Assembly: GCF_004078655.1 (NCBI RefSeq)
Contig: NZ_RZNC01000006.1
Coordinates: 1-64,000 of the forward strand
Direction of reading: 5' to 3'
Source: Labedella populi
GTDB taxonomy: Bacteria; Actinomycetota; Actinomycetes; Actinomycetales; Microbacteriaceae
Length of the DNA stretch: 64,000 nucleotides
Shown here: one piece after another, positions 23,180 to 32,907 of the stretch
How positions within the stretch are numbered: position 1 is the stretch's first letter
How the letters are laid out: each line of letters starts with the position of its first letter
Notes under the pieces: model-generated
Seen by the model: only the letters and a program-made list of their open reading frames with translations
The model's database searches: none
What the model was told of the DNA's origin: nothing
Position numbers and translations under genes: made by a program

Positions 23180-23191
23180 ACTCGGAGCCTA
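23180..23191 (-). promoter_or_regulatory. leaderless-type promoter of the GntR gene
   Basis: On the minus strand TAGGCT (23191-23186) is followed by six bases and the GTG start at 23179. This TANNNT-N6-start layout recurs at four other genes in the window and points to transcripts that begin at, or next to, the start codon. Confidence 0.55.
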
Positions 23192-23376
23192 CCGGCCGGA
23201 GCCGCGCGACGATCGGGGGACGAAACATCGGTGTAACGAACTCTTCACACGAAAGATCGTTGAACAACTTCCCATTGAGTGTTCGACAGTCCTAGTCTGG
23301 GTCGCACCCCCGGCCGGCATGCTCCGCCTTCACCTCGGCCTTCATCGGAACCCCTTCTGCGAACAGGACCTCGACC

Positions 23377-24627
23377 ATGACCGAATCGACCACTCCGGCG
23401 CCCGCTTCCGCCGAGGAGATCACGGCCTTCGCGAAGTCGCGCCGCCGCTCACTGCTCGGTGCCCTCTTCCTCATGGCCACGTCAGCCATCGGCCCCGGCT
23501 TCATCACCCAGACTGCGACCTTCACCGCGCAGCTCGGCGCGGCGTTCGCGTTCGGCATCCTCGCGTCCGTGCTCATCGACCTCGCCGTGCAGCTCAACAT
23601 CTGGCGCATGGTGACGGTGACCGGCAAGCGCGCGAGCGTGCTCGCGAACGAGGCGCTCCGCGGCAGCGGCTACGTGCTCGCCGTCCTCATCGTGCTCGGC
23701 GGGCTCGTCTTCAACATCGGCAACATCGCGGGAGCGGGGCTCGGTCTCAACACGCTCTTCGGCCTCGACCCGAAGATCGGTGGTGTCATCAGCGCGGCCA
23801 TCGCGATCGCGATCTTCCTCGTGAAGCGCGCCGGCGTCGTGATCGACCGCGTCGTCATCGTCGCGGGACTCGCGATGATCGTCCTCACCGTGATCGTCGC
23901 GATCATCTCGCAGCCGCCCCTCGGCGATGCGTTCCGCCAGACGGTGTGGCCGGACGAGATCAACTTCGCGACGATCACGACGATCGTCGGCGGCACCGTC
24001 GGCGGCTACATCACCTACGCGGGAGCCCACAAGCTCCTCGACAGCGGCACTGCCGGTGCTGAGCACATCAGGGAGGTCAACCGGGCAGCGCTCAACGGCA
24101 TCCTCGTGACCGGCGTCATGCGGTACGTGCTCTTCCTCGCGATCCTCGGCGTCGTCGCGAGCGGCGTCGTGCTCGACACGACGGGCAACCCGGGCGCTCA
24201 AGCCTTCCAGGCGGCCGCCGGCGAGACGGGACTGCGCATCTTCGGAGCGGTCTTCTGGATCGCCGCCATCACGAGCGTCATCGGCGCCGCGTACACGTCG
24301 GTGTCCTTCCTGCCGGTGTTCTCCGCGAAGATCGCCGGGCGCGCCGCGGACTACTGGACGGTCGGCTTCATCATCGTCTCTCTCGCCGTCTACCTCTCCA
24401 TCGGCACCGCGCCCGCGACGCTGCTGGTGTTCGTCGGCGGCCTCAACGGCCTGATCCTCCCCATCGGCCTCACCCTCTTCATGTACATCGGGTGGTTCCG
24501 GCCGCGCGTGCTCGGTGGGTACCGTTACCCGAAGTGGCTGCTCATCATCGGCACGATCGCCGCCGTCGTCACGTGGTACATGGCCGTCAACGCCGTCGGG
24601 CCGATCTTCGCGCTCGTCACCGGGTGA
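23377..24627 (+). CDS. Nramp-related transporter of the oxoprolinase operon (YcsG-like)
   Basis: Membrane protein of 416 residues of the Nramp superfamily with about 11 membrane segments. The first helix carries [21 protein letters not shown], where classical metal-transporting Nramp proteins have DPGN; here the Asp-Pro-Gly-Asn set is replaced by IGPGFI, so manganese transport is doubtful. Later parts such as [18 protein letters not shown] are typical of the YcsG-like group found beside pxp genes. As first gene of the operon it may import oxoproline, a related amide, or a counter-ion; this is inference from context. Confidence 0.78.
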   Translation: MTESTTPAPASAEEITAFAKSRRRSLLGALFLMATSAIGPGFITQTATFTAQLGAAFAFGILASVLIDLAVQLNIWRMVTVTGKRASVLANEALRGSGYVLAVLIVLGGLVFNIGNIAGAGLGLNTLFGLDPKIGGVISAAIAIAIFLVKRAGVVIDRVVIVAGLAMIVLTVIVAIISQPPLGDAFRQTVWPDEINFATITTIVGGTVGGYITYAGAHKLLDSGTAGAEHIREVNRAALNGILVTGVMRYVLFLAILGVVASGVVLDTTGNPGAQAFQAAAGETGLRIFGAVFWIAAITSVIGAAYTSVSFLPVFSAKIAGRAADYWTVGFIIVSLAVYLSIGTAPATLLVFVGGLNGLILPIGLTLFMYIGWFRPRVLGGYRYPKWLLIIGTIAAVVTWYMAVNAVGPIFALVTG

Positions 24628-24701
24628 CGAGGCCCGGCACCGACCGCACGACCCGCCGCACCCCGCGGCACCCGCAGCACGACAGGACAACGGAGGACAC
24701 C

Positions 24702-25562
24702 ATGACCGTCGACCTCAACAGCGACCTCGGCGAGAGCTTCGGCCGGTGGACGCTCGGTGACGACGCCCGCATGCTCGGTATCGTCTCGAGCGCGAACATC
24801 GCGTGTGGGTTCCACGCGGGCGACCCGGTGGGGATCCGCGAGACGGTGCGCGGCGCGGTGGCCGCCGGAGTCACGATCGGGGCCCACGTCGGCTACCGCG
24901 ACCTCGCGGGCTTCGGGCGCCGCAACATGGACGTGGCGAGTGCCGAACTCGTCGCCGACGTGATCTACCAGATCGGAGCGCTGCAGGCCATCGCGCGGGC
25001 CGAGGGCGGCGAGGTCACGTACGTGAAGCCGCACGGCGCCCTCTACAACACGATCGCGCACGACGAGCGGCAAGCACGCGACGTCGTCGACGCGGTGGCG
25101 GCCGTCGACGCACGGCTCGTGCTCCTCGGGCTGCCCGACAGTGCCGTGCTGCGGATCGCCGCCGACCGCGGGCTCCCGACGGCGACGGAGGCGTTCGCCG
25201 ATCGCGCCTACACACCCGAGGGCACGCTCGTGTCCCGCCGAGAGGCCGACGCGGTCCTGCACGACCCCGACGACATCGCCCGCCGGATGGTGACCCTCGT
25301 GACCGAGGGCACCGTGACCGCAATCGACGGCAGCATCGTATCCGTTCGCGCGGACTCCATCTGCGTGCACGGCGACAGCCCCGGGGCGACGGAGATGGCG
25401 GCGCGCGTCCGGTCGGCCCTCGCGGACGCGGGGATCGGCATCGAGGCGTTCGCGCAGGCCCTCGGGGCGACGAGCGCGAGCGCCGGGGACACCGATCGCG
25501 CCGCCGCACTCGACGCCGAGGACTCGGGAGCCGCGCCGCTCGGAGGCGTCGGCCGCTCGTGA
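24702..25562 (+). CDS. pxpA: 5-oxoprolinase subunit A (LamB/YcsF family)
   Basis: Protein of 286 residues starting at the ATG with CGGAGGA upstream. The family signature is complete: [14 protein letters not shown] at the N-terminus, [29 protein letters not shown], and [10 protein letters not shown]. In Bacillus subtilis and E. coli the PxpA/B/C complex opens 5-oxoproline to glutamate using ATP. A C-terminal tail of about 25 residues past [11 protein letters not shown] is poorly conserved. Its stop overlaps the GTG of the PxpB-PxpC gene. Confidence 0.93.
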   Translation: MTVDLNSDLGESFGRWTLGDDARMLGIVSSANIACGFHAGDPVGIRETVRGAVAAGVTIGAHVGYRDLAGFGRRNMDVASAELVADVIYQIGALQAIARAEGGEVTYVKPHGALYNTIAHDERQARDVVDAVAAVDARLVLLGLPDSAVLRIAADRGLPTATEAFADRAYTPEGTLVSRREADAVLHDPDDIARRMVTLVTEGTVTAIDGSIVSVRADSICVHGDSPGATEMAARVRSALADAGIGIEAFAQALGATSASAGDTDRAAALDAEDSGAAPLGGVGRS

Positions 25563-27262
25563 CCGTGCGCGTCCTGCCCGTCCGCGACGACGCGGTCCTC
25601 GTCGAACTCGCCGATCTCGACGAGACCCTCTCGCTCGCCGCCTCGCTCGAGGCGGATCCGGTGCCCGGAGTCGTCGACGTCGTGCCAGGCGCACGCACCC
25701 TGCTGGTCTCCTTCCGTCCGAGCGCCGTCTCCGCCGAGGAATTGGCCGCCGTCGTGCGCCGCCGACCGCTCGACGCCGTCCGTTCGGGGGACGCGCCGCT
25801 CCACCGCGTCCCCGTCCGTTACGACGGCGAGGACCTCGCGGAGGTCGCGGAACTGCTCGGGGTCACCCCCGACGAGGTGGTACGGCGGCACACCGCCGCC
25901 GAATACACGGTCGCCTTCGTCGGGTTCGCACCCGGATTCGCGTACCTCACGGGGAGCGACCCGTTCCTCGACGTCCCGCGCCGGTCGTCGCCGCGCACGC
26001 GGATCCCGGCCGGATCCGTCGCCCTCGCGGGGACGTACAGCGGCGTGTACCCGCGGGAGAGCCCGGGCGGCTGGCAACTCATCGGAACGACGGACGTGCC
26101 GATGTGGGACCTCTCCCGCGAGCGCCCGGCATTCTTCGAGCCCGGCGACCGCGTCCGGTTCGACCTCGAGGACACGAAGCGTCCCTCCGTATCGGCCGCC
26201 GCGGCGATCGCGGAGGTCGCCGACGTCGCGCCCGAGTCGGCGCTCAAGTCGGCGCTCGAGGTCGTGAGCCCGGGTCTTCAGACGACGTTCCAGGACCTCG
26301 GCCGGCCCGGGTACACGAGCATGGGCGTCTCCCCCTCCGGCGCTCTCGACCCCGTGTCGTTGCGTTCCGCGAACCGGCTCGTCGGCAACGACACCGCGGA
26401 GGCGGCCCTCGAGATCGTCGTCGGCGGGCTGCAGGTCCGCGCGCGCGGACCTCAGGTCGTCGCGGTCGCGGGAGCGCCCGTCCCCCTCTCCGTCGTCCGT
26501 GCGGCCGGCGGGACGCGCTCCGTCCCCGCCCACACGGCGTTCGCCCTCGACGACGGCGACGAACTCCACATCGGCATGGCGACCGAAGGCGTCCGCTCCT
26601 ATCTCGCCGTCCGGGGCGGCTTCGCGGCGGAACCGGTGCTCGGCAGCCGGTCGACGGACGCCCTGTCGGGAGTGGGACCGGCTGCGCTGACGGCGGGCGA
26701 CATCCTCGGGGTGCGGCCGGTCGAGCATCCGACGGCCGTCGCCCTCGAAGCCGCACCGGCGCGGACCCTCCCCCGGGTGGGCGAGGAGACCGTGCTCGAC
26801 ATCGTGCTCGGCCCCCGCACCGATTGGTTGGCCCCTGATGCCGTCGACGCGCTCACCGGCCGCGCGTGGGACGTGACCCCGCAGTCGAACCGGGTGGGCG
26901 TGCGCCTCTCCGGGACGCCCGTGGAGCGAGCGCGCTCCGAGGAGCTGCCGAGTGAGGGATGTGTCGCCGGGGCGCTGCAGATCCCGCCGAACGGTCAGCC
27001 CGTGCTCTTCCTGGCGGACCACCCGCTCACGGGTGGTTATCCGGTGATCGGCGCCATCGTGTCCGACCAGGTCGCCCTCGCGGGGCACCTGCCGGTCGGC
27101 GCCCGGGTGCGCTTCCGCGTGCGCTCGGAGTTCCGGGAGATCGGCGGCTTCGGCACCGGAGACCATCGCGACGTCACACCCGAGGTCGCGCCCACCGCGA
27201 CGTCCGCCACCACACCCACCACCGCAGACCCGACCCCGACAGCACGAACGGATCACCGATGA
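25559..27262 (+). CDS. pxpBC: fused 5-oxoprolinase subunits B and C (KipI-KipA, CT domain of urea-carboxylase type)
   Basis: Fusion protein of 567 residues. Residues 1-220 are PxpB/KipI (AHS1): [43 protein letters not shown] and [14 protein letters not shown]. From about residue 240 the PxpC/KipA (AHS2) part follows: [59 protein letters not shown], and [25 protein letters not shown]. The two halves together equal the carboxyltransferase-like domain of urea carboxylase. GTG start overlaps the pxpA stop. The next gene is a biotin carboxylase with carrier domain, giving the set a carboxylase-like make-up. Confidence 0.92.
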   Translation: MTVRVLPVRDDAVLVELADLDETLSLAASLEADPVPGVVDVVPGARTLLVSFRPSAVSAEELAAVVRRRPLDAVRSGDAPLHRVPVRYDGEDLAEVAELLGVTPDEVVRRHTAAEYTVAFVGFAPGFAYLTGSDPFLDVPRRSSPRTRIPAGSVALAGTYSGVYPRESPGGWQLIGTTDVPMWDLSRERPAFFEPGDRVRFDLEDTKRPSVSAAAAIAEVADVAPESALKSALEVVSPGLQTTFQDLGRPGYTSMGVSPSGALDPVSLRSANRLVGNDTAEAALEIVVGGLQVRARGPQVVAVAGAPVPLSVVRAAGGTRSVPAHTAFALDDGDELHIGMATEGVRSYLAVRGGFAAEPVLGSRSTDALSGVGPAALTAGDILGVRPVEHPTAVALEAAPARTLPRVGEETVLDIVLGPRTDWLAPDAVDALTGRAWDVTPQSNRVGVRLSGTPVERARSEELPSEGCVAGALQIPPNGQPVLFLADHPLTGGYPVIGAIVSDQVALAGHLPVGARVRFRVRSEFREIGGFGTGDHRDVTPEVAPTATSATTPTTADPTPTARTDHR

Positions 27263-29037
27263 CCGCCCACGCACCCCAGAAGGTCCTGATCGCCAACCGC
27301 GGCGAGATCGCCGTCCGCATCGCGCGGGCGTGCGCCGACCACGGGTACACCTCGGTCGCCGTCTACGCCGACGGTGACGCCGACGCCCTCCATGTGCGGC
27401 TCGCCGACGAGGCGTACGGGCTCGACGGGGTGACCGCCGCCGAGACGTACCTCGACTCCGACAAGCTGCTCGCCGCCGCGCGGGAGTCCGGCGCGACCCT
27501 CCTCCATCCCGGATACGGGTTCCTGAGCGAGAGCGCCGACTTCGCGCGCGCCGTGGGGGACGCCGGTCTCACGTGGGTCGGGCCGAGTCCCGAGAGCATC
27601 GAGCTGCTCGGCGACAAGATCTCCGCGCGCCGGCTCGCCGAGTCGGTCGGCGCCCCTCTCATCGCGGGCACGACCGATCCCGTGGCCGACCCCGCCGAAG
27701 CCGTCGCCTTCGCGGAGGAGCACGGCCTCCCGATCGCGATCAAGGCGGCGTTCGGAGGCGGTGGTCGCGGCATGCGTGTCGCGCGTCGTCTCGACGAGGT
27801 CGCCGAACTCTTCGAATCCGCCGGCCGCGAGGCGGTAGCGGCGTTCGGTCGCGCTGAGTGCTTCGTCGAGCGCTACCTCGAGCGTCCCCGCCACGTCGAG
27901 GCGCAGGTCCTCGCCGACGGGCACGGCAACGTCGTCGTGCTCGGGACGCGCGACTGCTCACTCCAGCGCCGCAGCCAGAAGCTCGTCGAGGAGGCTCCGG
28001 CCCCGTTCCTCACGGGCGAGCAGCGCGAGCGCATCCACGTCGCGGCGCGCGACATCTGCGCGGCCGCGGACTACCGGGGCGCCGCGACCGTCGAGTTCCT
28101 GCTGGGGTCGGACGGCCTGCTCTCCTTCCTCGAGGTCAACACGCGCCTCCAGGTGGAGCATCCGGTCACCGAGGAGACGACGGGCGCCGACATCGTCGGC
28201 GAGCAACTGCGCATCGCCGCGGGGCTGCCGCTGTCGATCACCGAGACGCCCGCCGTCCATGGACACTCGATCGAGTTCCGCATCAACGCCGAGGACCCGG
28301 CGCGCGGTTTCCTGCCCGTCCCCGGCACGATCGCGCTCTTCGCTCCGCCGACCGGCCCGGGCGTGCGGCTCGACACGGGAGTCGAATCGGGTTCGGAGGT
28401 CTCTGGTCGCTTCGACTCGATGATGGCGAAGCTCATCGTCACGGGCGTCGATCGCGATGCAGCGCTCGCCCGCGCCCGCCGCGCGCTCGCGGAGTTCCGG
28501 ATCGAGGGCGTCGCGACCGTGCTGCCCTTCCACCGCGCCGTGCTCGACGACGCGGACTTCACCGCGCGCGACGGCTTCGCGGTGCACACGCAGTGGATCG
28601 AGACGACGTTCGCGGAACGGACCGCGCCGCAGTCGCTCGCGGAAGAGCCGGCCGAGCCCGACGTGGTCTCCTCCTGGATCGAGGTCGATGGACGACGTCT
28701 CGGGCTGCGACTCCCCGCGGCGCTCGCGGGGTCGTTCACGACCGGCGTCGGGACGGCTTCCGACCCGGCTTCCGCCTCCACCGCGGGATCGAGTCCGTCC
28801 GCTGCCGCGGCGGACGGCGACGTCCTCGCACCGATGGCCGGCACCCTCGTGCGCTGGGCTGTCGAGGACGGCGCCGCCGTGGAGAAGGGCGACACGATCG
28901 CGGTCCTCGAGGCCATGAAGATGGAGACGACGGTCATCGCGCCCGTCGCCGGCACGGTCGACCTCGCGGACGACGCCCCGTCTCCCGGCGACCCCGTCTC
29001 CCCCGCCACGGTTCTCGCGCGGATCACCACCGCCTGA
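27259..29037 (+). CDS. biotin carboxylase with biotin carrier domain, pxp-linked
   Basis: Protein of 592 residues. The biotin-carboxylase part has [18 protein letters not shown] at the N-terminus, ATP-grasp motifs [11 protein letters not shown] and [20 protein letters not shown], and [18 protein letters not shown] linker rich in Ala/Ser leads to a carrier domain with LEAMKMET, Lys554 being the biotin site. There is no acyl-CoA carboxyltransferase gene nearby; the only carboxyltransferase-like partner is the PxpBC fusion it overlaps by ATGA. In other settings such genes are annotated as acetyl/propionyl-CoA carboxylase alpha chain, but the operon suggests a substrate related to oxoproline. Confidence 0.88.
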   Translation: MTAHAPQKVLIANRGEIAVRIARACADHGYTSVAVYADGDADALHVRLADEAYGLDGVTAAETYLDSDKLLAAARESGATLLHPGYGFLSESADFARAVGDAGLTWVGPSPESIELLGDKISARRLAESVGAPLIAGTTDPVADPAEAVAFAEEHGLPIAIKAAFGGGGRGMRVARRLDEVAELFESAGREAVAAFGRAECFVERYLERPRHVEAQVLADGHGNVVVLGTRDCSLQRRSQKLVEEAPAPFLTGEQRERIHVAARDICAAADYRGAATVEFLLGSDGLLSFLEVNTRLQVEHPVTEETTGADIVGEQLRIAAGLPLSITETPAVHGHSIEFRINAEDPARGFLPVPGTIALFAPPTGPGVRLDTGVESGSEVSGRFDSMMAKLIVTGVDRDAALARARRALAEFRIEGVATVLPFHRAVLDDADFTARDGFAVHTQWIETTFAERTAPQSLAEEPAEPDVVSSWIEVDGRRLGLRLPAALAGSFTTGVGTASDPASASTAGSSPSAAAADGDVLAPMAGTLVRWAVEDGAAVEKGDTIAVLEAMKMETTVIAPVAGTVDLADDAPSPGDPVSPATVLARITTA

Positions 29038-29071
29038 CGAGGTCACTCCGTCCGGATCGGACGGTCGCTGA

Positions 29072-30109
29072 TCAGACCTCGGGGATGATCACGGGCTCGG
29101 TGCGACCCGACACAGCGGAGCGCGCCGCCGCCGCCATCAAGGCGAGGCTCCCCAAGTTTCCGGCTCCGGCCGTCTCAGGCACGGTCCCCGAAGCGATCGA
29201 CTGCGCGAAGTGCTGCAGGCCGGCGGACCGCCCGAAGAGCGGCATGTCCTCGAGACCGACCGCGGCGGGCTCGCCGCCGGGGCGACGGAGCGACACCCGG
29301 TCACCGTCGGGGTTGTCCCCGAGCCTGCTGGTGAACTCGATCTGCCCCTTCTCCCCGTCGATCGCCCATTCCCCGGCCCACGCGGTCGGCGTGCCCCGGC
29401 TCACCCAGCTGCCGCGATAACTCACGACGAGACCCGACTCCATCTCGATGATGATGACGGCGGAGGCCTCCTCGTCGTACCGGCTGAAGGACGGATCCCC
29501 CACCTTCGCGTAGACGCTCACGGCCTCCTGACCAGTCATCTTGCGGAGCAGGTCGAAGTGGTGGATCGCCATGTCGTTGATCAGCGGGTGCGGGAACCGG
29601 TAATGCCGATGGGTGGACTTCGGAGCGTCGTTGTCCCATTGGCGGAAGTCGATGTTGATCGCCGAGATCTCGCCGATCTCGCCCGCCGTCAGCAATCGCT
29701 GCACCGCGCGCGGCGCGGGATAGAAGCGGTAGTTCTGGCTGACCTGCAGGACCAGGTTCTTCTCCGCAGCCCGGCGCACCGCGACGGCGGCCTCCTCGAC
29801 GGTGTTGGCGAAGGGCTTCTCCACGAGCACGTGCTTCCCGGCATCCAGCGCCTCGAGGGCGAGCGGCACGTGGGTCACCGCCGGCGCGGTGATGATGACG
29901 GCATGCGCGGAGACGGCGCCGAGCGCCTCGTCGAGCGACGCGAAGCCCGGCAGGTCCGGACGCTTCATCGCCGCGAGGACGTCCGCTCGGGTTCCCGCGT
30001 CGATGTCGACGACCGCGACGACGTCGACGTCCGGCACCCTCGGTATGGCGATCCGAGCCCAGTTCCCTCCCCAACCACCGAGGCCGACATGGATGACGTT
30101 GAGTGGCAC
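29072..30109 (-). CDS. Gfo/Idh/MocA-family oxidoreductase
   Basis: NAD(P)-dependent dehydrogenase of 345 residues with a Rossmann start (VIHVGLGGWGGNWAR, residues about 4-18) and the family motif EKPFANTVEEA. Later FRQWDNDAPKSTHRHYRFPHPLINDMAIHHFDLLRKM gives the typical D/H catalytic region. GTG at 30109 was preferred over the ATG 11 codons upstream because AGGAG lies 7 nt before it. It is divergent from a LacI regulator, so a sugar or polyol substrate under that repressor is likely. No transporter is adjacent. Confidence 0.87.
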   Translation of the reverse strand: MPLNVIHVGLGGWGGNWARIAIPRVPDVDVVAVVDIDAGTRADVLAAMKRPDLPGFASLDEALGAVSAHAVIITAPAVTHVPLALEALDAGKHVLVEKPFANTVEEAAVAVRRAAEKNLVLQVSQNYRFYPAPRAVQRLLTAGEIGEISAINIDFRQWDNDAPKSTHRHYRFPHPLINDMAIHHFDLLRKMTGQEAVSVYAKVGDPSFSRYDEEASAVIIIEMESGLVVSYRGSWVSRGTPTAWAGEWAIDGEKGQIEFTSRLGDNPDGDRVSLRRPGGEPAAVGLEDMPLFGRSAGLQHFAQSIASGTVPETAGAGNLGSLALMAAAARSAVSGRTEPVIIPEV

Positions 30110-30295
30110 GAAGAAGCTCCTGTGATTCGGCGGCTGCAGCACCCCGACAGACTGCTCCAGACCGCCCGTGCGGTCGGCATCGAGGCCGCGTCGTCCACGC
30201 TAACACCGGCGCGAACCCGGACGCGGCGAGGGGTTCGAGCTCGGGACTAGCTCTTCCAGGATCACCGCGCGATCTGCCGCACCACACCCCTCCCC

Positions 30296-30307
30296 TATCC
30301 TGAGCAC
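30296..30307 (+). promoter_or_regulatory. leaderless-type promoter of the LacI gene
   Basis: TATCCT at 30296-30301 is followed by exactly six bases and the ATG at 30308. No Shine-Dalgarno site precedes this ATG. It is the best match to a -10 consensus among the short-spaced starts in the window. Confidence 0.6.
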
Positions 30308-31327
30308 ATGGCAGGACGGGCGCGCGCGACGATGAAGGACGTCGCCGCGCTCGCGGGGGTCTCTCCGAAGACCGTGTCGAATGTCGTCACGGGCACGGTC
30401 TTCGTGCGGCCCGAGACGGTCGAGCGTGTCGAGGCTGCGATGACGGAGCTCCATTTCGTCCCCAACCTGAGCGCGCGGGGCCTGCGCAACGGGCGGTCAG
30501 GAACGATCGCGGTCGCACTTCCCGACCTCGCGACCCCCTACTCGGCCGAGCTCCTGCATGATCTCGTCGAGGTGGCGCACGAGCGCGGCCTCGCTGTGCA
30601 GGTCGAGGAGACGGGCGCCGAGCCCGGTCGTGAGTTCGAGCTGCTGTCACGTGCGCGGGCGCACCTCATCGACGGGCTGATCCTCAACCCCATCCGCGTG
30701 GAGGACTCCGCGATCGAGTACGCGGACCATCTCCCGCCCGTCGTGCTCATCGGCGAGGTCGAGCAGCGTCTCACCGACCACGTGATCGTCGACAGCCGCG
30801 CCGCCGCTCGCGACATCACACGGCACGTCATCTCACGAGGAGCACGCCGGATCGCGGCGATCGGCGGCGACGAGAACCCCGAGAAGGAAACGGCCGCGAG
30901 CCGGTTGCGCCTCGACGGCTACCGCGACGCGCTCCGCGACGCGGGCATGGAACCCGATCCGCGGCTCGAGATCAATCCGCTCCCCTGGACAACCCCTTCA
31001 GCGGCCGCCGCGGTCGAGGACCTCATCGCGAGCGGCGTGGAGTTCGACGCCGTCGTCGCCTTCACGGACACGCTCGCCCTCGGCGTCCTTCACAGCCTCG
31101 CCGCTCAGGGGAAGCGCGTCCCCGACGACGTCCTCGTCACCGGTTTCGACGACGTCGAAATCGCGCGGTTCTCGAACCCTGCCCTCACGACGATCGGGTT
31201 CGACCTCCGCCGGGTCGCTGAGGAGGCGTTGGCACTCCTCGACCGCCGGATGACGGAGCGCACGGCACCCGCCCGCTCCGTCACGGTGCCGTACGAGCTG
31301 ATCGTCCGCGCGAGCACGGGCGGCTGA
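30308..31327 (+). CDS. LacI-family transcriptional regulator
   Basis: Repressor of 339 residues. The helix-turn-helix is MKDVAALAGVSPKTVSNVVTG (residues 9-29), followed by the hinge helix region MTELHFVPNLSARGLRNGRSG. The periplasmic-binding-protein-like domain contains IAVALPDLATPYSAELLHDLVE, RGARRIAAIGGD and VAFTDTLALGVLHSLAAQGKRVPDDVLVTGFDD. It is divergent from the Gfo/Idh/MocA gene and probably controls it. It could also act at a distance, for instance on the arabinoside operon, whose palindrome is LacI-like; nothing in the sequence decides this. Confidence 0.9.
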   Translation: MAGRARATMKDVAALAGVSPKTVSNVVTGTVFVRPETVERVEAAMTELHFVPNLSARGLRNGRSGTIAVALPDLATPYSAELLHDLVEVAHERGLAVQVEETGAEPGREFELLSRARAHLIDGLILNPIRVEDSAIEYADHLPPVVLIGEVEQRLTDHVIVDSRAAARDITRHVISRGARRIAAIGGDENPEKETAASRLRLDGYRDALRDAGMEPDPRLEINPLPWTTPSAAAAVEDLIASGVEFDAVVAFTDTLALGVLHSLAAQGKRVPDDVLVTGFDDVEIARFSNPALTTIGFDLRRVAEEALALLDRRMTERTAPARSVTVPYELIVRASTGG

Positions 31328-31330
31328 GCC

Positions 31331-31352
31331 CCCCGGCTAGACGTTGCCGGGG
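31331..31352 (+). terminator. short GC-rich hairpin after the LacI gene
   Basis: CCCCGGC (31331-31337) pairs with GCCGGGG (31346-31352) across an 8-nt loop, starting just after the LacI stop. No U-run follows, so efficiency is uncertain. Confidence 0.4.
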
Positions 31353-31508
31353 CAGCGGAGCTCCACAGGACCTCCGACCCTGGAACAGGGAGCCGCCGCG
31401 ACGCACACTCGACGTGAGGCCGACGAATCGGTCTCGGCGCGACGGCGCCCCTGCCGCGGCACCCGCCGCGACGCCGAGACGGCGTGCGCCCCGCAGAGAG
31501 GCACGATC

Positions 31509-32708
31509 ATGTCTTCGTTCGCCGCCACCCATCGACTCGTCGGCGCCGCTCTCACGGCGGTCGTCGTGTTCGCGTGCGCCGGCTCCGCCACCATCCCGAC
31601 CGCCGCGTCGCCGTTCCCCAAGTCGACGACGACCTCCGAGCTGCACGGCGCCCAGTTCTACGCAGGCTCCAGCATCGACGTCTCCGACGACGTCGACGGT
31701 GACGTCTACGCTGCGGGTCAGAGCGTGACGATCAGCGGCGACATCACGGGCGACGTGATCGCGGCCGCGCAGAACATCACCATCACAGGGAACGTCGACG
31801 GTGACGTCCGGGTCGCTGCGCAGTCGGTCGCGATCAGCGGCGGCGTCAGCCGTAGCGGCACGATCGCCGCAGCGGAGCTGACCGTCGCGGAGACCGGATC
31901 GTTCGGCGGTGACGTCCTCGCGGCGGCCTCGAGCATCGGGATCTCCGGATCGGTCGACCGGAACCTGCTCCTGAGCGTCGACCAATTGAGCATCGAGGGG
32001 ACGGTCGGCGGCGATGTGACCTACGAGAGCGACACCGACGCCCGGATCGACGCCGGCGCAGTCGGCGGCAGCGTCGAACGCATCGAGTCCGCCGAGTCCA
32101 CCGATGTCGAGGTCTCTCCGCAGGTGCTCCTCGTCGGCTGGCTGCTCGGGGTGCTCTTCGCGCTCGTCGCCCTCAGCCTCGTGACGCTGGCGGCGGGACT
32201 TCTCGCCCCCCGGTGGTTGCGTCGTGTGACGGATCACCTCGTGCCGTCGCCGTGGAAGGCGCTACTCGTGGGCTTCGTCGCCGCCATCGCCGCCCCCGCC
32301 GCGATACTGCTCCTTCTCGTGACGTTCGTGGGCGCACCGCTCGCGCTCGCGGTCGGGCTGCTGTGGACGGTGCTCACGCTCGCGACCTTCGTCTACGGCG
32401 CTTACTACCTGGGTCGCCTCGTGTTCCGTGATCGCCAGCACCCCGTCGTCATGTCACTCGTCGGCGGCACGATCCTCATCGTCGGCCTGAACATCCCGTG
32501 GCTGAACATCCTCGTCTGGACGCCGATGATCCTCTTCGGGCTCGGAGCCCAATTGCTCGAGTTCTGGAGTCAGCGGCCGTGGGCGGTGACGCCTGCCCGG
32601 GCGGACCACCCCTCGCCGACGACGAGCGCGCCCGAGGGACCCTTCACGCCCGGCCCTGCAGGATCAGACTCCAGTACACCCATGGCAGCACAAAGCGGTC
32701 CGCGATGA
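31509..32708 (+). CDS. membrane protein with bactofilin-like repeat domain
   Basis: Protein of 399 residues. A signal-like helix (LVGAALTAVVVFACAGSATI) is followed by about 150 residues of short beta-helix repeats of the bactofilin type: GSSIDVSDDVDGDVYAAGQ, SVTISGDITGDVIAAAQ, NITITGNVDGDVRVAAQ, each repeat ending in GD(V) and a small residue. Then four membrane segments follow (VLLVGWLLGVLFALVALSLV and onwards) and a Pro/Thr-rich tail. The repeat face probably sits outside the membrane if the first helix is cleaved. ATG at 31509 has AGAGAGG upstream. Exact role unknown; relatives have been called polymer-forming cytoskeletal proteins. Confidence 0.75.
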   Translation: MSSFAATHRLVGAALTAVVVFACAGSATIPTAASPFPKSTTTSELHGAQFYAGSSIDVSDDVDGDVYAAGQSVTISGDITGDVIAAAQNITITGNVDGDVRVAAQSVAISGGVSRSGTIAAAELTVAETGSFGGDVLAAASSIGISGSVDRNLLLSVDQLSIEGTVGGDVTYESDTDARIDAGAVGGSVERIESAESTDVEVSPQVLLVGWLLGVLFALVALSLVTLAAGLLAPRWLRRVTDHLVPSPWKALLVGFVAAIAAPAAILLLLVTFVGAPLALAVGLLWTVLTLATFVYGAYYLGRLVFRDRQHPVVMSLVGGTILIVGLNIPWLNILVWTPMILFGLGAQLLEFWSQRPWAVTPARADHPSPTTSAPEGPFTPGPAGSDSSTPMAAQSGPR

Positions 32709-32907
32709 AGGTGCCGTGGCTCTCCTTCGCGAGGCCCGGCCAGAACGGGATGGACGGCTTCGGCCGGTAACGGTCGTCGAACTCGGCGAGCACGACGGTC
32801 GTCCGTGACACCGTGAACGGGCAGACGCGCTTTCGGCACTGGCACCGGATGCAGCGCGACTGGTAGACATCTTCCAGGACAACGAGGGGGCGCCATGGCC
32901 GCTGCAC
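32644..32907 (-). CDS. small cysteine-containing protein of unknown function
   Basis: Frame of up to 87 residues ending RFVLPWVYWSLILQGRA, with an N-terminal cluster CIRCQCRKRVCPF (C-x2-C-x-C-x4-C) that could bind metal or an Fe-S cluster. Codon third positions are strongly G/C through most of the frame, as in true genes here, and it fills a gap in which no plus-strand gene fits. It overlaps the 3' end of the membrane-protein gene and the 5' end of the lipoprotein gene, both antisense. The GTG start lacks a good ribosome site, so it may be the 3' remnant of a longer gene. Confidence 0.45.
   Translation of the reverse strand: MQRPWRPLVVLEDVYQSRCIRCQCRKRVCPFTVSRTTVVLAEFDDRYRPKPSIPFWPGLAKESHGTFIADRFVLPWVYWSLILQGRA

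Noticed and set aside
25559-29037. Urea carboxylase / urea amidolyase
   Set aside because: Parts are homologous, but PxpA is present, allophanate hydrolase is absent, and the parts are split in the pxp order; oxoproline or a related substrate is more likely than urea.
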